From Acidobacteriota bacterium (GTDB taxonomy: Bacteria; Acidobacteriota; Blastocatellia; Pyrinomonadales; Pyrinomonadaceae), in NCBI GenBank assembly GCA_016700075.1, contig CP065000.1, forward strand, positions 2,480,001 through 2,544,000: a stretch of DNA of 64,000 bases, in the 5' to 3' direction. The notes under the pieces were generated by a model. It was not told the origin of the DNA. It saw only the letters and a list, made by a program, of their open reading frames with translations, and made no database searches. The position numbers and the translations under genes are program-made. Of this stretch, positions 53,156 through 62,800 are shown piece by piece. Within the stretch, counting starts at the first letter, position 1, and every line of letters begins with the position of its first letter.

Positions 53156-56100
53156 ATGAACAAGAATGTACGAAATATGCGCTATACAGTGCTGACCATG
53201 GCGGCTATAGCACTGGTCGCAGCTATCCTTAGTTACACGCACGCTCCGCAAGAGGTGTCAGCGGCAAAGTCCGTCGGCGCACTTCCTGCCGAGTTTGCTT
53301 CGGCTGACGATGTCACGCGAGTGATCCGCAGCGCAGATACGAAGATCTTTCGTGTGCCCGTTGCCGACCGCGCTGACCGCGACCGGGCGTCACGCGGCGG
53401 TGTTGTGTTAAGTGATTTTGGTTCCTTCATAACGGTCGCGGCCGAAAACGCAAAGAGCATTACACGCGAAGGCCTCTCGGCCGAAGAGATCCCGACGACG
53501 ATCCATCTGCCGGGCATGACCTTCGATCCGATCCGACAGCCGCAGCCCGGCACGGTCGAATCGGGCTCGCCGAATAATAAGGACGGCGGCTATTACATTA
53601 TCCAATTCGGCACGACCGTCGATGACGGCCTGTACAACAGCCTGATCGCCGCGGGCGTCGAGATCCTCCAATACGTCCCGCATCAGGCATATTTCGTTTA
53701 CGCTGAGGGCGACGCGATAACACGTGCCGCCGAACATTCCCGTATTCGATGGATCGGCCGCCATATGCCCGACCACAAGGTGCCCAAGTTCACGTTTGAG
53801 CAGGTTCAGGGGGCACGCGGCGATGTCAGATCAAAAGCCGCCCCCGTCCAGATAGAGGTTACCGGCCGCAATGCCGCGATCTTTGATCTGGCGGTGTTCA
53901 AGCGTGCGGATGTCGATTACATCGCGTCCGTCATTGAGGCTCAATACGGCGGACAGGTTATCCATACCTCAAAGCTCACTGCCAATTACTTCGACATTAT
54001 CCGCGTCGAGCTCGGCTTGGATGTCGCGATCGCGACGAGCGATATCCCAGGTGTGATCAGTATCGATCCATGGATCCGGCCCAGCCGCGAAGACGAGAGG
54101 GCCGCTCAGATCATCGCAGGTAACTATACGGGGCCTACGACGATCAACGCTCCCGGTTACGATCCGCTGACGCAATTCGGCGTTGACGGTACGAACGTCA
54201 CGGTATCTGTCGTTGACGACGGCGTCGGCATCCCCGGAGACGGAGGATTCTACGTCACAGCGGCCAACACTGTGAATGGTCCGCTTCGCGGCGCGAGTGC
54301 CGGAGCACAGGGCCACGGACATCTGCAGGCGTCGATCATTTCCGGAGGCGGCCCGTCGTCTCCTATCCTCGATCCGCTTGGCTACAATTATGGCCGAGGC
54401 ATTGCGCCTAACTCGCATATCATCAATATTCCTCTGCTGCGTACCGGTTACACCGGAACGGACGCTTCTCCGTCAAATGACACTGTAATTACCGCGGGCC
54501 CAAATGGAGTTCTCGGCAGTATGTCGAACAATTCGTGGGGTGCCGGCACCAACGGCAATTCTTACGATTCTTTGGCGGCTCAATATGACGGCTTTGTCCG
54601 AGATGCCGGAACTGCGGCCGGCCTTCAGCCGCTCTCGATACTCTTCTCGGCGGGTAACTCCGGAGCTTCTGGCCTGACCCGTCCCAAAGTGGCCAAGAAC
54701 GTGATCTCGACCGCAAGTTCTGAGAACCTCCGAACCGAGATCGACGGCACGGCAAACAATATGGAGGACATCAGTTCGTTCTCCAGCCGCGGGCCTGCTT
54801 CCGATGGCCGCATCAAGCCGGATATTACAGCTCCGGGACAAGCGATCACTGGCGGACGTTCGGGACCGGACGCGCTATTCGGAAATATCGGCACAGATCA
54901 TCGCTGGAGCAGCGGTACTTCGCATGCTGTACCGAACGTCACCGGTGCAGCAGTGCTGTTCACCCAATGGTGGAAGAGCGTGAATTCGGGCAACAACCCG
55001 AGCCCTGCATTGCTCAAGGCGGCCCTTCTCAATACCGGCCGCGATATGACAGGGACCGGTGCGACAGCCGGTGTTCCGAATGGAGCTGAAGGCTGGGGCC
55101 GCGTGTTCATGAAGAATTTGCTGAACACCGGCGTGCCGACAAAATATGTCAATCAGACCGTTGAGTTCTTTAATCCCGGCGAAACCATCACGTATGTCGG
55201 CACCGTTGCTGACGCTACGAAAGAAGTTCGCGTAGCTCTGGTTTGGACCGATCCTCCGGGAGCCGGTAACCCCGCGTTGGTCAATAACCTCGACCTGAAC
55301 GTAACTGTAGGCGGAACGCTCTACCGGGGCAACGTGTTCTCGGGCGGGCTCTCGACCACAGGCGGATCCAACAGCACCATTGACAACGTCGAAATGGTCC
55401 GCCTTGCCCCCGGCGTCGCCGCGGGCACAACATTTTCGATCCAGGTGAATGCAGTCGCGCTCAACGGTGACGGCATTCTCGGCAATGCTGATCCCACGGA
55501 CCAGCATTTTGCACTTGTTATATACAACTTCAATGAAGGCAATGCTGCGGTGTTGTCGCCCTCGGGTGCGACACTCGTCAGCGAAAGCTGTCTGCCGGCG
55601 AACGGTGTGATCGATCCGGGTGAAACGGTTCAGATCTCGCTGGGCGTGCAGAATGTCGGAAACGTCAACACCGTCAATGACGTAGGAACGCTTCAGGCGA
55701 CTGGCGGTGTGACCGCTCCCAGCGGCCCGCAGAATTACGGTGTTATTACCGCGGGCGGAGCGGCCGTCAATCGCACATTCACATTTACTGCCGATCCTAA
55801 TCTTGCTTGCGGAGCTACATTAACGGCATCTGTACAGCATCAGGACGGTGCGACGAATTTGGGCTTGGTCAATTACACATTGCCGACCGGTATCTCCGGA
55901 CCGGGAGCCTTCAACGAGAATTTTGACAGCGTGACCGCACCGGCTTTGCCGGCAGGCTGGGTCGCCGCAAATGCTGCGGGTGCTGCCCCTCTTTGGGTCA
56001 CGTCCACATCGGGTGTTCCGGCTCCCGCGGCGGACAGCCCGCCAAACGCGGCCTTTATCGACGATCCGGCAACAGTCTCTGACAAGCGGCTCGACACTCC

Positions 56101-59100
56101 GTCATTTATACCGACGCCTGCAATGCAGTTGAGCTTCAGGAACAATTTCAATTTGGAGAACACTTTCGATGGCGGCGTCCTCGAGATCTCTATAAACAGT
56201 GGAGCTTTCCAGGATATCATCGCCGCAGGCGGCAGTTTCGTTACCGGCGGCTACACCGGAGCAATATCTACCGGGTTCTCAAGCCCGATCGGCGGCCGTC
56301 AGGCATGGACCGGCAATTCCGCCGGGTTCATCACGACCACCGTTGCGATGCCTCCGGCATCAGTCGGCCAGTCGACCGTTCTCAGGTTTAGAATGGCGTC
56401 CGACACGTCAGTTGCCGGACAGGGGTGGAGGATCGACTCATTCACCTCGACAGTACCGGTTTGCTGCGGCGCCGGCGGCCCGACGCCGACACCGGGTGTG
56501 ACGCCTACGCCTACGCCGACCCCAACGCCGACCCCAACGCCGACGCCGACCCCAACACCTACGGGCACGCCGACCCCGTCGCCGACGCCGTCATGCACAC
56601 CTTCATCGCAAGGGTTTGACGACATCACGGCTCTTCCGGGTTGGTCTCTGCAAAACCTGTCGGCACCGGTTGGAACTACGAACTGGTTCCAGGGCAACTC
56701 GGCCGTTTTCCCGTCCCATACGGGTGCACCTACCTCCTACATTGGTGCCAATTTCAACAATACGGCCGGAACCGGCACTATCAGCAACTGGCTCATAACG
56801 CCTGTTGTGGCTCTGTCGAACGGCCAAACGATGTCCTTCTGGACCCGTGGCACAACAGGCAACACATTCCCCGATCGGCTGCAGGTCCGTATGAGTACGG
56901 CAGGGGCAAGTACAAACGTCGGAGGATCGGCAACATCTGTCGGTGACTTTACAACTCTGCTGCTCGATATCAATCCGACCTATACGGCCGGTACTTATCC
57001 TGAAGTGTGGACCCAGTTCACCGTAACAGTGGCCGGGCTCGGCGGACCGGCAACGGGTCGCTTCGCGTTCCGTTACTTCGTCGAGAACGGCGGCCCGACC
57101 GGTGCTAACTCTAACTACATCGGTATTGACACGGTATCGATCGATTGCCCGACAGGCCCCGGACCGTCACCGACACCCAGCCCGTCGCCATCGGTTTCGC
57201 CGACGCCGACGCCTTCGCCGACGCCGACCCCGACGCCTTCGCCGACGCCGACCCCGTCGCCGTCACCGAGCCCGACACCGGGAACGTGTACGTTCAGCAA
57301 CGGCGGATTGAATCCGCAGCCGCTGACGAAGAGCGGAGTTGCGGCACCTACAGGCTCGTTCTGGAGCGAGGTGCAGAACGACACGGGCAACACGGCCGAA
57401 GCGAACACGTCGGCCGGATTCTCGGGCGGCGTGACAACGACGACGACGTTCCGTCTTGCTGACGACTTTACGATCAGCACGACATGTCAGCTGCAGACCG
57501 TAGATACGTATGCGTATCAGACGGGCGGCCCGACAACGTCGCCGTTCACGGCAGCTACGCTGAGGATCTGGAACGGCCCGCCGAATGCAGGCGGAACGGT
57601 GATCTTCGGAGATACGACGACGAACCGTTTGATCGGCTCAGTGGATACAGGGTTCTTCCGTATCTTCAATACGGTGGCACCGCCTCCGGGATCGGCACCG
57701 GGAACGACCCGCCGCATCTGGAGGAACACACTCAGCATCAATACGACACTGCCTCCGGGCACGTATTGGCTGGATTGGAGCACGAGCATCACTGCACTCG
57801 GAGCACACTTCGCACCTTCGAAGACCATCGAAGGATCGAGAGGAGCACCGGGCGACAACGCACTGCAGTTCTCGAGTACTACGAACACCTGGACGGCCGC
57901 TATCGACACGGGTAACCCGGCATCGGCACCTGACGTTCCTCAGGACTTCCCGTTCGATGTGGTCGGTATCGACATAGGCGGTCCGTCGCCGACGCCCAGC
58001 CCGGGCGTAACGCCGACACCGACGCCAACGCCTTCACCGTCGCCTTCACCGAGCCCGACACCGGGACCGGGATGCGATCTGGTGTTCAGCTATGAGAACG
58101 CAGCGGGTGTTGCGATACCTGACAACAACCCTGCAGGTGTTTCGGTTACAGTACCGGTTGCCGGTGCACCGAACATCGCGGATATGAACTTCCGCTTTGA
58201 CGGAACATTCTCAGGAACGGTCAATGATCCCAACGTGGGTGTCGCCCACTCATGGGTCGGCGACCTGATCGTGAACGTACAATCACCGAGCGGAACGACG
58301 GTAGCGGTCTTTGACCGTCCGGGCGTGCCTACGCCGTCAACGGTGGGCTGCAACAACAACAACCTTGCGGCGATACTGCTCGATGACGACGGCGGCTTCC
58401 CGCCGGTCGAGAACGGCTGCGACATCGCGGGCGGAACGGCAGCAGGCTTCCCTGCAGGCAACTATTCGCCGAACAATCCTCTGAGTGCGTTCGACGGACA
58501 GGATCCGAACGGCAACTGGACCATCACGTTCAGCGACAACGCCGGAGCAGACACGGGCCGCATACACCGCTTCTCGCTGGTGTTCCAGGGCAATTGCCCG
58601 ACCCCGACACCGTCGGTAACACCGACGCCGACGCCGAGCCCGTCACCGAGCCCGACACCGGTTACCTGTGATCAGAACTTTGACACGGTCGTAGCACCTG
58701 CCCTGCCGACGGCATGGACCGGTGTTACAACGGTCGGAGCACTTCCGCCGTGGGCGACGACGACGAACAATCCTGACACGCCGCTCAACGCAGCGTTCGC
58801 GGGTTCTGTTCCGTCGGTCAGCAACACGGAACTCATCTCGCCGCCATTCATCGTCGCGGCGGGCGGTTCGCAGATGACGTTCCGAAACGCGTTCAACCTC
58901 GAGGCGGGAACGGCACCGACCGGCTTTGACGGTATGGTGCTCGAGATCTCGATCAACGGCGGTCCGTTCTTCGACATCATCACCGCAGGCGGCAGTTGGG
59001 TGACGGGCGGCTACAACCGCACGATATCCGCAGGATTCGGCAGCCCGATCGCGGGACGCGAAGCATGGAGCGGCCTCTCGGGCGGCACCACGGCGGCACC

Positions 59101-59512
59101 GGCCTACATCACTACGACGGTCAATCTGCCGGCTACGGCAAATGGCCAGATCGTGAGGATGAAGTGGCGCGTGGCTACCGATTCTAGTGTGGTCGCGGCG
59201 GGTACACCGGGAGCATGGGTCGATACCATTTCCGGTATCTCGTGTACCGCAACGTCAGCGGGTGTTGACGTATCGGGACGTGTCCTGACGTCAGACGGCC
59301 GCGGACTTCGCAACGCGACGGTCACGATGACGGACGCGAACGGAGTGGTACGCACGGCGACGACCTCGTCGTTCGGCTTCTACCGGTTCGAGGGCGTCAC
59401 GGTGGGCGAGAGCTATGTGATGGGCGTCAGCTCACGCAGCTACCGCTTCACGCCGCGTGTCGTTCAGGTGTTCGATACCCTAACCGATATCGACTTCATC
59501 GGACTTGAGTAG
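53156..59512 (+). CDS. Giant secreted subtilisin-like (S8) serine protease
   Basis: 2118 residues from ATG 53156 with GGAGG 7 bases upstream. N-terminal signal/anchor (about 9-31), a propeptide-like region (about 45-330) and an S8 domain with the triad Asp354 (VSVVDDG), His387 (GHGH) and Ser589 (GTSHAVP), oxyanion Asn in FSAGNSG. A beta domain follows (about 660-800), then further beta domains, choice-of-anchor-J-like (919-1105), its near relative duplicated from the preceding gene (1148-1332), an unknown beta domain (1377-1610), a P-domain (1640-1815), a third J-like domain (1838-2032) and the shared C-terminal module (2033-2118), with Pro-Thr linkers. Likely exported and active on the surface. 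The HGxH spacing departs from the usual HGTH. Confidence 0.88.
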   Translation: MNKNVRNMRYTVLTMAAIALVAAILSYTHAPQEVSAAKSVGALPAEFASADDVTRVIRSADTKIFRVPVADRADRDRASRGGVVLSDFGSFITVAAENAKSITREGLSAEEIPTTIHLPGMTFDPIRQPQPGTVESGSPNNKDGGYYIIQFGTTVDDGLYNSLIAAGVEILQYVPHQAYFVYAEGDAITRAAEHSRIRWIGRHMPDHKVPKFTFEQVQGARGDVRSKAAPVQIEVTGRNAAIFDLAVFKRADVDYIASVIEAQYGGQVIHTSKLTANYFDIIRVELGLDVAIATSDIPGVISIDPWIRPSREDERAAQIIAGNYTGPTTINAPGYDPLTQFGVDGTNVTVSVVDDGVGIPGDGGFYVTAANTVNGPLRGASAGAQGHGHLQASIISGGGPSSPILDPLGYNYGRGIAPNSHIINIPLLRTGYTGTDASPSNDTVITAGPNGVLGSMSNNSWGAGTNGNSYDSLAAQYDGFVRDAGTAAGLQPLSILFSAGNSGASGLTRPKVAKNVISTASSENLRTEIDGTANNMEDISSFSSRGPASDGRIKPDITAPGQAITGGRSGPDALFGNIGTDHRWSSGTSHAVPNVTGAAVLFTQWWKSVNSGNNPSPALLKAALLNTGRDMTGTGATAGVPNGAEGWGRVFMKNLLNTGVPTKYVNQTVEFFNPGETITYVGTVADATKEVRVALVWTDPPGAGNPALVNNLDLNVTVGGTLYRGNVFSGGLSTTGGSNSTIDNVEMVRLAPGVAAGTTFSIQVNAVALNGDGILGNADPTDQHFALVIYNFNEGNAAVLSPSGATLVSESCLPANGVIDPGETVQISLGVQNVGNVNTVNDVGTLQATGGVTAPSGPQNYGVITAGGAAVNRTFTFTADPNLACGATLTASVQHQDGATNLGLVNYTLPTGISGPGAFNENFDSVTAPALPAGWVAANAAGAAPLWVTSTSGVPAPAADSPPNAAFIDDPATVSDKRLDTPSFIPTPAMQLSFRNNFNLENTFDGGVLEISINSGAFQDIIAAGGSFVTGGYTGAISTGFSSPIGGRQAWTGNSAGFITTTVAMPPASVGQSTVLRFRMASDTSVAGQGWRIDSFTSTVPVCCGAGGPTPTPGVTPTPTPTPTPTPTPTPTPTPTGTPTPSPTPSCTPSSQGFDDITALPGWSLQNLSAPVGTTNWFQGNSAVFPSHTGAPTSYIGANFNNTAGTGTISNWLITPVVALSNGQTMSFWTRGTTGNTFPDRLQVRMSTAGASTNVGGSATSVGDFTTLLLDINPTYTAGTYPEVWTQFTVTVAGLGGPATGRFAFRYFVENGGPTGANSNYIGIDTVSIDCPTGPGPSPTPSPSPSVSPTPTPSPTPTPTPSPTPTPSPSPSPTPGTCTFSNGGLNPQPLTKSGVAAPTGSFWSEVQNDTGNTAEANTSAGFSGGVTTTTTFRLADDFTISTTCQLQTVDTYAYQTGGPTTSPFTAATLRIWNGPPNAGGTVIFGDTTTNRLIGSVDTGFFRIFNTVAPPPGSAPGTTRRIWRNTLSINTTLPPGTYWLDWSTSITALGAHFAPSKTIEGSRGAPGDNALQFSSTTNTWTAAIDTGNPASAPDVPQDFPFDVVGIDIGGPSPTPSPGVTPTPTPTPSPSPSPSPTPGPGCDLVFSYENAAGVAIPDNNPAGVSVTVPVAGAPNIADMNFRFDGTFSGTVNDPNVGVAHSWVGDLIVNVQSPSGTTVAVFDRPGVPTPSTVGCNNNNLAAILLDDDGGFPPVENGCDIAGGTAAGFPAGNYSPNNPLSAFDGQDPNGNWTITFSDNAGADTGRIHRFSLVFQGNCPTPTPSVTPTPTPSPSPSPTPVTCDQNFDTVVAPALPTAWTGVTTVGALPPWATTTNNPDTPLNAAFAGSVPSVSNTELISPPFIVAAGGSQMTFRNAFNLEAGTAPTGFDGMVLEISINGGPFFDIITAGGSWVTGGYNRTISAGFGSPIAGREAWSGLSGGTTAAPAYITTTVNLPATANGQIVRMKWRVATDSSVVAAGTPGAWVDTISGISCTATSAGVDVSGRVLTSDGRGLRNATVTMTDANGVVRTATTSSFGFYRFEGVTVGESYVMGVSSRSYRFTPRVVQVFDTLTDIDFIGLE
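56567..57159 (+). repeat. 593-bp segment identical to 47362-47954
   Basis: Second copy of the duplicated J-like domain, bounded upstream inside a (CCGACN)n linker and downstream inside the next linker (GACAGGCCC then divergence). Confidence 0.92.
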
Positions 59513-59557
59513 TTTCTCATCTACAAAGAGGAACCACTGAGATCCTTAGCAAACTCC

Positions 59558-59586
59558 GGCGGCCCCGCAACGGGCCGCCTTTTTTT
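59558..59586 (+). terminator. Rho-independent terminator of the protease gene
   Basis: GGCGGCCC-CGCAAC-GGGCCGCC with a seven-base T-run, 45 bases after the stop. Confidence 0.92.
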
Positions 59587-59707
59587 CGATATTGGCGCGT
59601 GTAAGTTCAGCATACATTGCGTAAAATTCCGCACTTCTGGCTTTGTCTTCGTTTCGTTATGCCCCTGACGTCCCGCTAACTAACTCATAATAGAAGGCTT
59701 TCGGTTG

Positions 59708-59848
59708 ATGCCTAACAATGCACTTGATGGCACGCAAAATGCTTCAAAAGAACGTGACAGAGTCTCTGCGCGGTTGCTGTATGGATCTGTCGGCGCCTCT
59801 TTCATCTGGAACCCTGCGGTCAGGGATGGTCTTGACGGCTATGGCTAA
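59708..59848 (+). CDS. Possible 46-codon leader ORF
   Basis: ATG CCT AAC ... TAA, ending 14 bases before the start of the next giant gene. The translation (MPNNALDGTQ, then SARLLYGSVGASFIWNP) looks protein-like but matches nothing I know, and its RBS (AGAAGG) is 12 bases from the ATG, farther than usual. It could be a leader peptide or chance. Otherwise 59587-59862 shows no clear promoter or riboswitch. Confidence 0.3.
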   Translation: MPNNALDGTQNASKERDRVSARLLYGSVGASFIWNPAVRDGLDGYG

Positions 59849-59862
59849 CGGAGGTGAAGGAG

Positions 59863-62800
59863 ATGCTAGGAGAGAGTGATCCACGAGTTTCCCGCGTAGG
59901 ACGGAAACGATTTCTGACAGTTTTTACAGCGATCATTGCTGTTATCGCAGCCGCCGGCTACAACGCCGCGGCTTTTTCTTTTTTGGACGATGTAAAGGGC
60001 TATTTCGGTATCGGCACCGACAGAGCCGCTGCTGCGGTAGTCGAGGTTTCTGATGTGTCATACACGTCACAGCCTCTGGGCGGCTGCATCGCTCCGCCTG
60101 TAGGGATCATCAACTGGTTCCCCGGCGACGGCAGCACCCGCGACATTATCGGCGGCTATGATGTCACGATGGTAAACGGGGCAGGTTATGGCACCGGCAA
60201 GGTGGCACAGGCGTTCAGTTTCGACGGGGTCGATGATCACGCACAGATGCCGCTGATGCCTGAACTGAATTTCGGCACCGCTGATTTCACGATCGATTTT
60301 TGGGCGCGTAGCCCCGAATCCGGACGGCGAATGGACGCACTTTCGTTCCTGCCGAATTATCCGATAAATAACCTCGTATTTGATTTCAACGATCCGGACA
60401 TTCCCGGCCAGGGCTTATGGGTCTACTGGAACGGCTCGGGCGAGAACCGAATTTTAGCCGGCACGCCGAATCAATATACTGACGGCAATTGGCACCATTT
60501 CGCGTTGGTCCGAAACAGCAGCGTCTTTACGCTGTATGTGAATGGGGTCAACGTCGGGACCACGACCTATTCTGACCCGCTGAATCTTGTGGGAACCACG
60601 AATTACATAGGCCGCGGTGTGGGCCTGGCAGGGTCTTGGAACGGCCAGGTTGATGAGGTCACGATCTTCAACGGTGCATTATCTGAGACCGATATTCAAA
60701 ACATCTATTTTGCAGGTGGCGACGGCAAGTGCAAGACCGCTTGCACGCCGCTCCCCGGTGACGCCATCAGTTGGTGGCGGGGACAATTGAATACGGCCGA
60801 CGTTTTCGGCCGGAACAACGGAACTCAAGAGGGCGGCGTTACCTTTGCCAACGGCAAGGTTGGCAAAGCGTTCAACTTTGACGGAGCAGGCGGCTCGATA
60901 GTGATCCCGGATTCTTCCAGCCTCGACGTTACCAACAGCTTTTCGCTGGGAGCTTGGATCAATCCTGCAGCATCGCAAGGCAGTCAGCAGGGCGCCGTGC
61001 TCTCAAAGGTCGGCGGTGCAGGTGGAAACAATGGCTATCAGATGGGCATCACGTCCAGCCTGATCTATTGCCAATTCAACGCTTCAGGCGAACCTTGGGC
61101 GACCAATCAGGTACTTGTAAGCTATTCTGTTCCGCCGGGACAATGGACGCACATCGTGTGTACATATGACAATTCGAACCTCAGGGTGTTCGTTAACGGC
61201 GATCAACTGGGTGTGACTAATGTAGGGCCGAAGTCGGTCGCAAACTCAACGTCAGATCTTCGCATCAGCGGCGACGACAATCTTCATGTTTGGTTCAACG
61301 GTATGATCGACGAACCAATGATCTTTGGGAGCGCTTTGTCACCGGCCGAGGTATCGGCGATCTATTTGGCGGATTACAGCGGCATTTGCCCGCCGGCAAC
61401 GTCATGTGCACCACCGCCCGAGAATATGGCAAATTGGTGGCCGGGCGACGGTAATGCGTTTGACATCGTGAACGGCCAGAACGGAACTATGGAGAACGGT
61501 GCAACGTTCGCTCCCGGAATGGTCGGACAGGCGTTCAGCTTCGACGGCATAGATGATCAGGTAGTTATCCCGCACGATGAGAGTCAGAACATCGCATCGG
61601 GCCTGACCATAGATGCCTGGATCAAGCAGGAGTCATATCAGCCCGGGGCCACTATCTTTCAGAAACGTACCACATCAAATGTGGGTGGCTACGTCTTAGA
61701 AACGGCCGGCGATGACCCAACCGCTTTTTACCTGACCGTATATATAGACGGCGAGTATCGATTCGCGAGAACGCCGACGAATACAGTTCAGATCGGCGTC
61801 TGGCAGCACATCGCGGCAACCTACGATGGAGAGGCTGTCAAGGTTTACATTGACGGTCAGCTCGCCGCGAATTTGCCGCAGACCGGCAATATCAATTTTG
61901 TTACGGAACCGATCGTTATCGGCAGGAATTATGTCACACAGACCATGGGATTCCATGGCCTGATCGATGAGGTCGAGTTCTTCAATCGGGCTCTGAGCCA
62001 GGCTGAGATACAGGCGATCTTCAACGCGGGAGGTTCCGGTAAGTGCAAGGAAGAATGCATACCTCCGCCGCCGCAAATGCGCAATTGGTGGACAGGTGAC
62101 GGTGACGCTATTGACATAGTCGGCGGGAACAACGGCGTGATGCAGGGCGGGGCGACGTTCGCTCCCGGTAAGGTCGGCGAAGCGTTCAGCTTTGACGGCA
62201 CGGGAAATCAGATCGTCACGCTGGCACCTATTACCCTTGGTACAAAGGTGACCATAGATGCGTGGCTCAGCCCAAGTGTTCTCAGCGGCGGATATTCTGA
62301 CAGCAGCATTCCGGGATTGACCCGCAGGACAGCGGTCGGCTCCAACGATGCCTGCAACGACCTGAGCATCGGGCTTTATGGCGGCCAGCTTGGAGTGCTG
62401 TTCAAGTCGAATGTACTGCCTGCGGGATGTATCGATGTTCTTCAGTCACCGATCACGGTACAGCCTGATACTTGGTATCACGTGGCGGCGACCATAGACG
62501 GCACCAACGTCAAACTCTACGTCAACGGCGCATTGCAGGCGACCGGCACGACCACGGCGAATTATATTCCTAATCAGGACTTTCGCATTGGCGGTGGATT
62601 CTGCTGTGTGGCCAGTGGCGAAGCGTTCGGCGGCAAGGTGGACGAGGTCGAGGTCTTTGACCGAGTGCTTGACGAGGCCGAGATCGCTGCTATCTACAAC
62701 GCCGGCAGTGCCGGAAAATGCAAGACCTGTGCTGTGCCGCCCGAAACCATGGCGGCTTGGTGGACGGGAAATAACAACACCGTCGATATCATAAACGGCA

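Noticed and set aside
53005..53232. 75-codon frame in the leader of the protease gene
   Set aside because: Runs out of frame into the protease start, lacks an RBS, and its translation has no protein-like pattern.
59700..59862. Possible c-di-GMP riboswitch before the LamG giant gene (CACGCAAAATGC and CGGTTGCTG stretches)
   Set aside because: The conserved core (AGGGCAAACC, GGGACGCAAAGCC and the receptor pairing) is not present in order; I cannot build the fold.
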